A DNA stretch of 43,015 nt from Gnetum montanum (Eukaryota > Streptophyta > Gnetopsida > Gnetales > Gnetaceae): the NCBI GenBank assembly GCA_015680685.1, contig MNCI01003312.1:194688-237702 (forward strand), read 5' to 3'. The notes beneath the pieces are model-generated. The model ran no database searches. It was not told the origin of the DNA and saw only the letters and a program-made list of their open reading frames with translations. Shown here in pieces: positions 9,341-20,560 of the stretch. Both the position numbers and the translations under genes were made by a program. Each line of letters starts with the position of its first letter. The stretch's first letter is position 1.

Positions 9341-10440
9341 TTTTCTTTTAGTTGCTAAAAGGCTTTTTCACATTTTGGGGTCTAGATAAAAGAAGCATTT
9401 TTTCGTTAGTTTGACCAACGGTTTTGTAATCTTAAAGAAATTCTCTATGAATCGTCGGTAGTAGCTAGTGCATCTAAGGAATGACTGAACATCTTTAACT
9501 ATTTTTGGCTGGCTGGCTATTCCTTGGATGACCCTTATTTTTTCAAGGTCCACCTCAATTCCTGCTTGTGATATTTTGTGCCCCAATACAATGCCCTCCT
9601 AGACCATGAGGTGACTTTTCTACCAATTGAGTCACAAGTTAGTTTCAACACATTGTTTCAATGCTTGTTCAAGGTGGTCCAAGGCTTACTCAAATGTAGC
9701 TCCATAGGTGAAGAAGTCATTCATGAAGACTTCTACACCACTATTGATCTACTATTGAAAGATGCTTAAGACCAAGTGTTAAAATGTGGTAGGAGCATTG
9801 TATAGATCAAATGGCATCTTATGATATGCAAAAGTCCCCTAGGGACTTGTGAACATTGTCTTTACTTGATCCTCTGGTGCAATTTGGATTTGGTTATAGC
9901 CACTATAACCATCTAGGAAGTTGTAGTAGCAATGCCCTGATATTATGTCAAGCACCTAGTCAAAAAATGGCAATGAAAAGTGATCCTTGAATGTTGCCAT
10001 ATTCAACAGCCTGAAATCGATGCAGACCCACCACTTACCACCTCTCTTTGGTACAATTATGAGTGGACTAACCCACTCGCTATCCATAATGGGATAGATG
10101 AACCCGACCTTAAGGAGTTGTTTGATTTCCTCCGTAATGATTTGCTTCAATTTGGGGTTCAACTGCCTCTGTGGCTATCATTTTGGCTTCATGGCTGGGT
10201 CAATGAAAATGCAATGCTGGCATATCCTAGGATCAATCCTTGTGAGTGTAGGATATGACCAAGCAAAAACTGCTGACCATCTTTCAACTACCTTCAATAG
10301 CATCTCTTTCTGTTCTGGAGCAAGTTTTGCATTGATTACAACTGGCTTCTTATTTTTCAAAAATACATATTCCATTCTTGCCGATAGTGTTTTTAGTTCA
10401 AGGGGCTATTGCTTAAAGTTCTTAAGAATCTCCAACTCTC
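9341..10440 (-). pseudogene. Reverse transcriptase of element 2, catalytic motif lost
   Basis: A leader PLELKTLSARMEYVFLKNKK...PEQKEMLLKVV (10178-10430) is typical upstream of RT in Athila/Tat pol. RT motifs follow: NPKLKQIITEEIKQLL, WVSPLIIVPKRGGKWW, CIDFRLLN, KDHFSLPFFD, FLDGYSGYNQIQIAPEDQ, FAYHKMPFDLYNAPTTF. The catalytic box reads EVFMNDFFTYG where the family has two consecutive Asp; the first is Asn, a G-to-A change. The connection GIEVDLEKI...VQSFLRCTSYYRRFIENF (9368-9586) precedes RNase H. Stops replace several Gln codons. Not functional. Confidence 0.87.
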
Positions 10441-10693
10441 CCAAATAGGTATCATCATTTGTATCATCATAGAGTTGGTAATGAACTTTCTCTAGTTCAT
10501 CCATGCTTGTGACATATTCACATGTTAGGCTCTTAGCTAGTTCCATGCATAGTGTGCTACTTTCTAAATTAGTGATTAGCCACTAGGTGCCCTCCTATTT
10601 TGTCATTATTGCATTCAGACACCTTTGAATTTCTATTTCTGGCACACACTACTTGCACGCAGAGATGGATGCTTGCTTTATGACCTAAAGTTT

Positions 10694-11188
10694 CTACACA
10701 CAATTACACCCGCTATCGCTATACGCAATGCATGGACCTCTCTTCTTCTTAATCTTTCCAAATGCATTTTCTTTAGAGATTTCTAGGGAAAGATCTATGA
10801 TGCCCATTCTTGCATATACAATGCTCATCCATGCTCTTTCCATGATGACTAGGAAGTCCCCTTTGCAGTTCACCACTTTGATTACTAGGAAGTTAGTAGG
10901 ATAAGACCATCCATAGACAATGATCACAATGTCTTCTACCAGTCCCAATAGAATAGTGGTGGACTGGTCTGCCAATTTTCATTTGATGTTGCTCTTCTTA
11001 AGAGGAGTTAGGTTCCAGGTAGTGTACATCTCATGAGAAATCAAATTAACACCAGAACTTGAATCAAGAAGAGCCTTGCACAATTTGTTCCCAACAATCT
11101 GCAAATAAATTAGAGAACTTCCAAGATTAGCTAATTTCTTAGGAAGGTTTCCTACATAGATCCAATCCAACATGGTGTGAATAAGCAT
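10694..11188 (-). pseudogene. Aspartic protease of element 2, active site altered
   Basis: Retropepsin that would mature gag-pol. The active-site stretch reads CKALLDSSSGVNLISHEMY (about 11010-11070). The family normally has Asp-Ser/Thr-Gly or Asp-Leu-Gly here, so the Gly after D-S appears changed to Ser. The C-terminal half (10694-10975), DQSTTILLGLVEDIVI...YPTNFLVI...GDFLVIMERAWMS, matches the flap and the 'ILGRPFL' region in degraded form. It follows the Pro/Gln-rich gag end and precedes the RT leader. Confidence 0.75.
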
Positions 11189-11189
11189 T

Positions 11190-13702
11190 ATGATATGGAT
11201 TCTTGGTAGAGTTTGGTTTGAAGGAGGCTCGAAGGAATCTAATGTGGAGGAAGAGGTAGGAGCAAGGTTGTCAACTATGGGTGTCGGTAAAGGCTTAGGT
11301 AGACTATGGGATTGAAAGAAAGGTTTTTTCTTTGATTAGGCAATCAACCCCTCCGATTGATGATTGGGTTGGAAATTATTAGCCCTCGTAGTATTACATT
11401 GTTACAGTTGAGCAAGAAGTTCACCCTACATTGGTGAGGTAGGTGGTAGCTATTCAACTAGAGGAGGAGTATGTGCAGGGATAGGAGGAGGATAAGGATA
11501 GGGGGCAGTGTCCCATCTTTCATACGGAGATGGAGTTCAATAATAGTTAGAAGGGTGGTAGTAAGGCTATAATTGAGAAACATGACTAGAAGAGTCACAT
11601 GGAGACATGTGTTGTTGAATGTGATAACCATATGGATCAGGCTACCAGTAAGTGTATTGTTGCCTTAGCAGTGCAAGTGTCTATGCTTGTGGTTGTTGCC
11701 ATTGTTGGTATTTTTTGTACGGTTGTGATGGAGCTCTACTTGGATAATACAATTGTTGCTAGCAAAGCTACCTGAGATTACCTTGAGGATAAGGTAACCT
11801 TATAGATGTTTGCCTTTTTATAAGTCATGGATGTAAGACATACACCCCAGACTCCTGAAGATGTGACACAACGAGGCAACATCCCTTGGGATGTTCATAT
11901 TGGCAAACATCACATCCACGATTCATCATTTGATTCACTATCCACAACCTCTTCTATTATAGAAATTTTTTCCTTACCTTTGTAATATGAATGTTCAGCT
12001 TCTTTGTGCCTCCTATGCTCATGATCATTACCTTGTTCTCGTAACTCTTTAGCAATTTTGAGGACAACTTGAAATTTTCTATCCATGGAGTCTCTTAACT
12101 GATCAACCTTGGCTGTAAGTTTAGATTGGAATTGTTAAAGTGGCAAGGCTCTTTTATGCATCCCCTCATCAAATATGAATTCATCCTCACTATCACAGAA
12201 TTGAATCTCTCATTTGCAAATGGAAGGATCGCAATTGTACTCCTTTGCACTTTCCCTTTTTCTTAGTTTGCCCTCCTCTTTAGCTACTTGCTCTATTAAC
12301 CTTTGTACCTGAAGAGTAGTTAGTTCTGACAAGCACCTTTGGGAATAGACACCAAGGGTTTTCCTCATTTCATTATGAAGCCCATTTACAATGTGATGGG
12401 GTTAAGCTAATTAAGAAAAACCATGGCCATGGCATTTGTGCATCAAGGCATAGTATCAGGCAATGTGGCATCTAAGGGTTTGTGTGCTTCTTATTTCCAC
12501 CTTTGAATTTACTATCTAAAGTTGGACACCCAGGAGTACGTTTGATACTTATCATTAAACATTTCAAGCATGGTACTCCATCATCTAATAAATTCTAGTT
12601 CTAAGGACTGATACCAGTTCTATGCTTCTTTGATGAGTGTCTTGGGAAACAACTTTAGTTTATGCCATTTTCTCTCTATGTTTTGCAAGGCACATGCATC
12701 TTGAAAAGCTTGAAGATGATTCTACATATCAAAGTTATATGCTCATTCAAATCAAGGAATATTGTTCATGTCTAACCGTTTGATCCGACTATCTTTCACA
12801 TGCCTTCTTGGAATTTTGATTACCTCTGCAATGTTAAGCATACTCTAGGAAGCAAATAGAGACTCATCAAGGCCTTAATCATGGTGCCTATGATGCCCTA
12901 TACTACCCCTTCATTCATGGCATTGTACTTCTCTTAAATGTCTACATCCTTGATCTTGCCTGTCCTAGTGGTCCCGTTAGTCATTGCACTCATTTTGATT
13001 GCCTCCATCATGATCTTGCCTTCTATGGTCATGGTCGGAGACATAAGAAGAAGAAGATGAAAAAGGGGAAAAGGAAGGGAAACTAGCACCATAACAATGC
13101 CTATTACTACCTCTTTGGTGATCACGACCATGATCATGATCGTACTTCTTGTCAACATCCCTGTCTTGGCTTGCCCCTTCAAATCCTACGTTGTCATTGG
13201 ATCCCTTATTACTAGAATTAGGATTGTGAACTATGGAGTGCAAATTTTGGTTTTGACTTTCATCATCAAAGTTAAAGAAAGGAGCATCATTGAATGGAAG
13301 ATCCCCACTAGCTTGTTGGTACAACAGGAACGAAGAATCATTAAGTCCTTTTTTCTTCAAAAGTTTATAACACTGTTCTAGCTGCTGATCTCGCAAGTGT
13401 TATGCTTTGATGGGCTAATAATCCCTAGCAACAAAATCTTCCATGATATATTCCCCATGGTGATCTTGAAGACCACATCGTGCAAGCATTTGATAAAGCA
13501 TTGTAGGAGTAGCATGATCGGGCAACAACACAATGTTACCCTCCATGTCACGCCACCGTAGTTGTTCATCCTAGTGTAAGTTGAAGGTAAAGTTCAACAC
13601 ATACTCATCAGGATGAGTATATGTAATTTGATACTGTTGAGGCTTTGATGGACAAGCATTATTAGGTTTGGATGGAGAAGTGCTCCTGTGAGAGGAAGAC
13701 AT
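11190..13702 (-). pseudogene. gag of element 2
   Basis: ATG at 13702 (MSSSHRSTSPSKPN) opens a frame kept through the acidic/His-rich N-terminus (13396-12977) and MLNIAEVIKIPRRHVKD (from 12841). The Retrotrans_gag domain with WHKLKLFPKTLIKEA*NWYQSL (near 12640) matches KLKLFPMTLVNQAKVWY of element 1. A zinc knuckle CDVCQYEHPKGCC lies at 11876-11914 (CX2CX3HX4C, as in element 1). Then comes a Pro/Gln/Tyr-rich tail (11220-11830, e.g. YQQWQQPQ, PYPYPPPIPAHTPP) leading into protease. Many stops, few frameshifts in the N-terminal half. Confidence 0.8.
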
Positions 13703-13841
13703 TATCGATTAGCGAAACAAAAATCATAATGTGCTTTGAGAATTTGATGTAGTAATTGTAAAACAAAATATGACTCTCAGGTTCATTCCAATGATTTAAA
13801 TACTTTTACTAGATCCTAGATAGTGCAAAAAACAACAAAAA

Positions 13842-13861
13842 GGTCCTTGGCAATGGTGCCA
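13842..13861 (-). other. Primer binding site, tRNA-Asp type (element 2)
   Basis: Minus strand TGGCACCATTGCCAAGGACC, one base from the LTR end. GGCGCC of the tRNA-Asp complement has become GGCACC, a G-to-A change at the CpG altered on the other strand in element 1. Confidence 0.8.
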
Positions 13862-13862
13862 A

Positions 13863-14737
13863 TGATGAGAGGCGAAGTACCCCTACACCCAACCATATGA
13901 ATCACTAAGGCATTATGCACGATCCGATGGAATTCTATGGACCTATAGTTAGCTCATACAGTAGTTCCTTTAGGAAGTGAAATGGTGTTGAGAACGTTCG
14001 TTGTCTTACCAACTACACTTGCGAGGCTTAAGGGTATGGTTTAAGTGTAATTAAGGTATATGAATTTTTATCATTTTATGTTTTATGGATGTAATTGCCT
14101 ACAACAAGAATAAAGAGTAGAGTAGATTGAAACTAATATCTATTGCCTAGCTAGCCTAACACAAGTAACCATCCCACTTTCCTGGACACATCTTGAACAC
14201 ATATAGCATTGTTGGGCTACCAAACGTCAAGCATTGCTGAGTTACCAAGTACTATATGAATGCTCGAAGTGGTCGTGCTCGTGTTCATTAATTGCTGGAA
14301 ATAAATTGCTTAATGAAATGCATTAAAGTAAAGAACAAGAAAGTAAAATGTAGTAAATAAAATATTAATCTATTCTTAGTGCTGCAAGGATTGCCAAAAG
14401 AGTTCATTTTATTCCTGTCACACTATTGCACTCAAGTACATCAATTGTCGAACAAAGAACCATACACACTTTAGACTCCTTCTAGGGGCACTTAGAAAAA
14501 ATTCTAACTCTAGGGAGAAGAAACAATAAGAGTTTCACTACCTTGCTTGAAAACTAAAAACTGACTAATGAATTACTTCCAAAAACTGGAGCCCAGGCAA
14601 GGTATTTATAGACTCAGGGTATATACCCTAACGTCGGACATTCAATGTTGAATCTAGGCCTCGATTTCATGTATGCAACGTTGTGGCCTTGACATCGTGT
14701 ACTCGATGTTGTGGCCAACACAAACGGTGCTTCATCA
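13863..14737 (-). repeat. 5' LTR of element 2 (875 bp)
   Basis: Plus-strand TGATGAGAGGCG at 13863 to CGGTGCTTCATCA at 14737, followed by the target duplication. TATAAATA on the minus strand lies at 14603-14610. Upstream of it is an 18-bp imperfect palindrome, ACATCGTGTACTCGATGT (14692-14709), with the same GTAC centre and ATCG/CGAT flanks as the palindromes of element 1, and weaker ones near 14632-14653. Shares its PBS side with 1310-, 5343- and 26775-. Confidence 0.85.
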
Positions 14738-14742
14738 GAAGG
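14738..14742. repeat. Target site duplication of element 2, right copy
   Basis: GAAGG, identical to 5338-5342. Confidence 0.9.
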
Positions 14743-15011
14743 CAAGGAAGACACTCCCCTTTCCATGTCTGATTTGCAAGCTATGCAAAATGGGACGAAT
14801 AGCTTGCTATTTTAACCATGTGGTTCATCATGCTCCTACCACCTCATGGTAAGAAATGATGGAAGACAAGGCATCGGTAAAGTTGTAGAATGGAGAGCAA
14901 TCACCATCATCACCTATAGCCCTAAATACTACACTAGAGGTGCTTGTAGGCCAAAGAAATTAGAAAAATTTGAGAGCTGTAGCTATAGTAATAGTAAGGC
15001 TTTGCAAGTGT

Positions 15012-15024
15012 GGGGGGGGGGGGG
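15012..15024. repeat. Poly-G run (13 G)
   Basis: Uninterrupted G13 in AT-rich sequence, close to the presumed LINE 3' side. It could be real (slippage-prone) or an assembly or sequencing length error. Confidence 0.9.
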
Positions 15025-15198
15025 TTGTTGTTAAGGTGAGCTACAAGCTAGAGAAGAAAAATTAAAACCAAAACCTTAACAGAGCCCAATGTTGTAAGAT
15101 GACCCCCCAGTCACCTACAACAAGACATAAGCTTATCGCATCCCCTGAGACGACAGTTGAAAAAGGAGACCAATACAACTAACTCAAAGAGAAACCAT

Positions 15199-18100
15199 TT
15201 AGAAAAAGATAATATTATTGATAAAGCCTAGTTCTTGACATTGAAGTTGAACAATACTAGCAATAGAGCATTTCATACCATAGTCAAATTCATTGTAGTT
15301 TGTGTTTTGATACCAAGCATCTAGGTGACATTTCCAAATAAAGAAGATAATCTCAAATAAGAGGATTTTCCAGGCTTTTTGAAGGTGACGCTTAACATAA
15401 TCATCTTGAAAGATACATTGAGGAAAATCAATAGAATGGTTAGGAGGGAAGACTTGGAGAGACTGACACCATTTCCAAATGTGTTGAGAGAATGAGCAAT
15501 CGCAAAAGACATGTTAAAAAGAGTCATCTGCTTTACAAATGGGGCATTTAGGATGATCAATTCCTAAGAAATGAAGCCTATGTCTGATGGGAAGACCTTG
15601 ATGAACCAAGGACCAAAAAAAGAAATGGTGCTTAGGTTGGGGCTTGGAAGTCCAAATCCGATGAAAACCAGTTTTCCACTGGTGGTCCTCAAGATGTAAA
15701 CTCCAACGTCTATTTAGAGTGGAGAATTGAAAATCTTGTGCATGAAACCAAGATTTGGCTTTAGAGATGCATAAAGAGTGAAGAGGGGAACCGTCAAGCT
15801 AAAACCAATCATCATACCAAGGAGTATTAGTATGCAACTTATGCATGGCAAAGTTGGAGAGAACTTTCTCAATGTGTTGGTAAATGATAATATCTTGTCT
15901 TTGAAACCCCCATTTTACTTTCGCATGTGTCCAAGAGAGGGTAGGAGAATCATTTCTAACAGTATATAATTGATCAATATGGTGGAGATTGTGGTCAGCA
16001 AAACGATTGGCTCTATGAGAGAATTCATCATAAAGACAACCTACATTCTTTTTAAAAATAGGAGACCACCAGATCGAGTGTGTCGACAGAGAGTGCAAGC
16101 TTATCTGGGAAGGTTTCTATTGTAACAAACCTCTAAGTTGGCTCCAACACCACCAAATTTGCTTAAACAAGAAAGAACCTTTGATCTTCTGAGAGCCTTC
16201 ACTAATGATCCAATTGCTCCAATAAGTATTTTGTCATCTATGGTGAATACCAAAACAAGAGATGTTTTGCCTAAAAAGGATCTTCCAAGCTTCATCTCCT
16301 TTAATACATCAAGTCACCAATTTGGAGGCCAAGAGAATACTCTGGTGCTCAATAGAGGCAAGGCCTAAGCCCTCGTGTTCTTTACTTAAAGTGCAAGTAT
16401 CCCAAGCTACTCGATGAAAAGCTTTGTGATCATCCTTATCCCCCTAAAGGAAATTCCTAAGAATGTTGTTAATGCATTGAAAGGAAGATTTGGAAGGAGC
16501 CATAAAGGAAGAGTAATAGACATGAGTGGAGCTCAAAATATGATTAACTACAATAAATCTACCTGCAAGAGATAAGGGTTTAGCAGCCCATTTGAAAGCT
16601 TTGTGTTTCACCTTTTCCACCACATTGTTCCACATGGTAGTGGGAGTAGCAAATAAAGCAATAGGGATGCCAAAGAGGGTGAAAATATCAGTAGGAGATA
16701 GCCACTTGATATCAAAATGATAAGTTCAAGGAGGCCTAGGAGAGAAGCTAGATCAGATGGCTTGCATTTTGTTCCAATTGATCTTAGCTCCTGAGGCTCT
16801 ACAGTAGATATCTATGTAGTGTAAGGCAATGTTAAAATTATTATGGTCCTCAATCAAAGTGATAAAAGTATCATATGCAAACTGGCTGTAAATAAGATCC
16901 TTTCCTTGTTGTGGAAGAGAGATACTTCTTAGCCTCATAGATTCATTATGAGATCTAAGAACAGCCCCAAGAGCATTAGTAGCTAGGATGAAAAGATAAG
17001 GGGCTAAAGGGCACCCCTGTCAAACTGATTTTTGAAGCTTAATGACCTTAGAGAAGGTTCCGTTAATGCAAATGACTGAAGAGGCCTCTGACAAAGCAAG
17101 ATTGATATGTCTCTCAAAAACATTACCTAAGTTATGGTGTTTGACTATACTTTTTAAAAAGGACCAATCAAGCATGTCGTAAGCTTTAGCAAAATCAAGC
17201 TTAAGAAGAATGGTGTTTTGATTAGTGGAAGAAGCCCAGTGCAAGCCCTCAATAGTAGTAACAATGTTGTCTAAAATATACCTGCCTTGAACAAAACCGG
17301 TTTACTCTTTGCTTATAAGATGAGGAAGAAAAGGTTTAAGTTTATTAGCTATAGCTTTGGCAACTATTTTATAGATAACATTTAAAAGAGTGATAGGGCA
17401 CCAATTACTTATGCTCATACGATCTCCTGACTTGGGAAGAAGCTTAATAATACCAGCATTAATTTGCTTACCAAAGGATCCTTCCCTAAGAGCTTCCTTA
17501 TACACACTATAAACAATGTCTTGAAGAGTAGGCCAAATTTCTTTACAAATTCTGTGGGAAGGCCATCCATACTAGGGGCTTTACCATCGTGGAGTTGTTG
17601 AAGAGCATTACCAAGATCTTGTTTGAAAAGAAGAGAAGCATCACCAAAGATGGAGTAATTAAAAGGAGTAATAGCTCCTAAGCAAGTATTAACTACAGTG
17701 GGGTCAATCACCTCTTTTCAAAAAGTTCGAGAGTAGAACTCAAAGAAGGCCTATAAAATGTCATCCTTAGAGGTGAAAATATTATCTTCGACTTGAATGG
17801 CTGGAATTTTATGGGATAGATTCCCCCCTTTGAGGAGACGAAAAAAGCCATTAGTAGCCTGGTCACCCATGCGAAGCCAAGAGAGACGAGCACGGAGGTG
17901 AGCACCTCTAGCTTCATAGTGATCCATTATACGTAGGTTCTCTTTGGCAAGTTTCAAACGACTAAAGTGAGCTTCAGTAGCTTCATCTTTATTAATGGTA
18001 TTTTGAAGTAAGGAGATTTCCTTATGAAGGTTGGACTTGTGAGAACTTAGTTGTAAAACCACCAATTTACCCGCATGTTTGGAAAACCGTTGGAGGCGGG

Positions 18101-18996
18101 TACAAACATTAGTCCACCAAACAATCCAACCATCTTCACCAAGGGATTTAGGATGAAAATTCCATATTTGCATCAATAGAGAGCAAAAGGGAGTTACTAT
18201 GAAAAAAGGCAGTGTTAAAAATATAAAGATCGTTAGAAGAGTAGGACTTACCAGAGTGGGAAAGAGACCAATGAATAGGATAATGATATGACAAAACCTA
18301 GGTATAATCTGCTTGGATAGGGGCACCGTTGGTAGAAGTAAAATGAATAAGGGGATTCATAGATAGATAAACCCGATCCAACCGAGAAGAGATGTAGGAA
18401 GCACCATGTCTAGCATTACTCCAAGTAAACCAGTTAGAAGTACTAGAAGAGGAGTAGTTTTCATTAACTTCTTGCAACTATAATTAACGTTTCAACAAGA
18501 GCCACTCAGAAAGCTCCCTGTTATCTAAATCACCTCTTTTCCCTCCAAATTTATCCTTTGGATGCTCAGTCATGTTGAAGTCCCCTGCAATAATCGACTT
18601 AGCTTTGGGTAAGTTGTGCGTGAGCTAATTCCATAAGAGCTTCCGATCAGTTGAGTGACAAGGAGCATAAATGGAGAAAATTCCTAAGATTTCATTAGCG
18701 TACCGAAATCGAACCCAACTACAATGTCCTAAATTATCACAACCGTGATCAAGAACAGACTCCTGCCACTTATTATGGAGAAAAATTATAGCCCCCCCTT
18801 TGCCATGTTCATGGTAAGTAGAAACATATGAACTATTGGGAAAAATGCTCTAGCAACAGATTTGAAGATTGAATCCTTGGATTTTAACTTCTTGAAGATA
18901 AACAATGTCAAAGGAATGTCTCCAAATATAATCTTGAACTATATATCTTCTACGAGGGTCTAAGAGGCCCCTAACATTCCATGAACAACACTTCAT
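15199..18996 (-). pseudogene. LINE ORF2: endonuclease, reverse transcriptase, zf-RVT
   Basis: ATG at 18996 (MKCCSWNVRGLLDPRRR) to TAA at 15199-15201; start and stop are in the same frame (1266 codons). The APE endonuclease shows SWNVRGL, LQEVK, IAGDFNM, WFTWSN and SRLDRVY, but its terminal SDH reads SYHYPI. The RT shows GKAPSMDGLPTEF, GIIKLLPKSGD, NWCPITLLNVIYKI and LLKLDFAKAYDMLDW. The catalytic FADD reads FAYDTFIT near 16870, so both key Asp residues are Tyr. The C-terminus has the zf-RVT pattern CPICKADDSF..HVFCDC and HIWKW. A frameshift near 18190 is compensated near 17510. Enzymatically dead. Confidence 0.9.
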
Positions 18997-20174
18997 TGGG
19001 TTTTTGTAGAAGAAGGAGGATCTTCCTCAACCACCAAGGCCTTAAAAGAATTCCTAGATTCAAAGTTGTTAACTAGAGGACGCCAAGCACTTGTTCTTTT
19101 GCTGATGGACTGGCTAGCACTAGTTGAGGATCGATGCCCTTTAGGAAAAGCACTAAAGATAGGGTTATCTCATGTGACTGAGGCATAAGATTTCTGGGTA
19201 ACATGCTCCCAACCACTAGTAGCGTCTTTTGGGGCCCCTTCTTGGTTAAGAGGAGTCTTAGTGGCATCAGTATCCTTGATTTTCATATCTTCCACATCAG
19301 ACACCTTAGAATCTGAAGAAGGAGGTTTAGTTGAGTGAACCTAGACAGTATCATTGCCTATGTCCTGAGATATGTTTTGATTTTTTAGTTCTTCACTAAC
19401 TTGTTTTGCTAAAATTCACTCAGCTTCAAGCTTAGCCAGTAACTTTGGACATTGAGCTTTACGGTGGTTCGAATCGAGACAGTAGTAACAACGGTTAGGA
19501 AGTGTAAGATATGAATTTTTTTGAACAAAAGTCTTTCCTTTCACATTAACTTTTAGTGAATTAGGACGCGGCTTTTGCATATCTATTTTAATGCACACTC
19601 TTCGAGTTGGTCGTGGACGAAAACCTGAAAAGGCCTCCATACCGATGACTTCCCCAACTTGTGTAGCAAGGATATCAACATGGGGAGAAAAATGAGGAGG
19701 GAATCCTAGAAATTCAATCTAGACCGACAAAATACTTTTGCTTACTTTTTCAAGATTGAAATCCTTCTTCCAGGGTTGAAGGACTAAAAAGGATCCATAA
19801 AGATTCCAAATTGACTATTATTTCACAAACTCTGCCATAACCTTAGTTTCAAAAGTGAATAGAAGAAAGCCTCTCATAAGATTGGAAGCTAGGGTTATTC
19901 TAATATTACAGGGTTCCCAAAATTTTTTAACCCAATCCTGGAATACCGAGGCAGGAGGAATCCTACTAGTGAAGAAGCCAATTGTATAAAGGTGAGTAAA
20001 GGTTTGTACAGTTTGGTCAAAGATGTCTTCAGGGAAATCAAAACGTAAAATAGTATCATTAGCATCCATGTTGGTAGAGTTGTCAGTAGGCTATGAGTCA
20101 ATGTTGGAGGATTCCATTATTTTACGTTTTTTTCCTCCAACATCAAAGCAAGAAGACAAAACAGATTGGGTCAT
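18993..20174 (-). pseudogene. LINE ORF1: DUF4283 and CCHC RNA-binding protein
   Basis: Nucleic-acid chaperone of the LINE ribonucleoprotein. ATG at 20174 (MTQSVLSSC) to TGA at 18993-18995, 393 codons, frame kept throughout. A basic GGKKRKIM near residue 15 may be a nuclear signal. The DUF4283-like region shows FPEDIFDQTVQTF...WVKKFWEPCNIRITLASN...GFLLFTFETK...QPWKKDFN, followed by a CX2CX4HX4C knuckle CYYCLDSNHRKAQC (about 19450-19490) and a Ser/Lys-rich tail. Stops replace Trp in SV*IEF and other positions. Its TGA overlaps the ORF2 ATG (ATGA). Confidence 0.85.
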
Positions 20175-20560
20175 GTAGACCCGTTAGGCCTAAGCCTAGC
20201 CAATTCAGAAAATCAAAATAGAGAAAATATTAAAAAAAGAAACAAAACACAAAGGACAAACTCACCAGGTACTTATTAACGGATGATGTAGGCACTGTAG
20301 AAGGCAAAGGGTCCCACATGCAATCCTGTAACACCCGTTTAAGCACTTGTTGGTTTGGGCCCAGAATGCTTTAGCACTGCTGCGATCAGACTAGAATAGG
20401 TCTGTCACCATCGCCTCACAAAAATCCTCTGCCTTTGATCAAGTTAGCCTACGCTCCAAGACTAGCCAGCTCAAGGCGCTGTCAGGAAACCCTAGCGGAA
20501 GGCTGCCAAATTTTAGATCTACCCTCAAAAAATATAAATCCCTAAGATGTCAACCCGTGC
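20175..20560. other. LINE 5' UTR / junction with copy A, unresolved
   Basis: No ORF recognised. It contains the presumed LINE 5' end and the return to copy A sequence. I found no target duplication matching the 15.0-15.1 kb side by eye. Confidence 0.4.

Larger units (their letters stand above)
5343..14737 (-). mobile_element. Element 2: complete but dead Ty3/gypsy (Athila/Tat-type) retrotransposon
   Basis: A 9395-bp minus-strand insertion bounded by GAAGG duplications. Order on the minus strand: 5' LTR 14737-13863, PBS 13861-13842, gag 13702 to about 11190, protease, RT, RNase H, integrase (to about 7549), 3' UTR, 3' LTR remnant at 5343. No chromodomain is seen after integrase and no env-like ORF follows pol. 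It interrupts copy A in mid-frame, and reading across the GAAGG joins both halves. Protease and RT active sites are mutated and dozens of stops are present; RNase H and integrase keep their acidic residues. Confidence 0.9.
14738..15055 (+). pseudogene. Unknown ORF family, copy A, part 2
   Basis: Resumes the reading frame interrupted at 5342. Translation of 14778-14846 shares 15 of 23 residues with copy B 31608-31676, including KLCK at the start and APTTS at the end. Before it, CCTTTCCATGT matches in both. After about 14900 similarity fades, and a run of 13 G interrupts near 15012. The LINE follows. This segment is the proof that element 2 is a later insertion in copy A. Confidence 0.6.
15100..20330 (-). 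mobile_element. L1-type LINE (non-LTR retrotransposon), dead
   Basis: Contains ORF1 (20174-18993) and ORF2 (18996-15199) on the minus strand. It lies within copy A, whose sequence is recognisable up to about 14900 and again from about 20560. Exact ends are not resolved: I find neither a clear poly-A (a T run on the plus strand) near 15.1 kb nor a convincing target duplication, and the limits given are approximate. Near full-length coding content argues against the strong 5' truncation common for LINEs. Confidence 0.8.

Noticed and set aside
7549-11188. Possible endogenous pararetrovirus (caulimovirid) pol
   Set aside because: Integrase with a DDE core, LTRs, a tRNA-Asp primer site and target duplications identify a Ty3/gypsy element; no movement protein or coat features seen.
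15321-15560. 79-codon minus-strand ORF as separate gene
   Set aside because: It is a shadow: the LINE ORF2 frame over the same bases shows the zf-RVT Cys/His pattern.
15060-20480. Target duplication for the LINE
   Set aside because: Several short matches between flanks can be chosen, none longer than expected by chance, and no poly-A end was located, so none is claimed.
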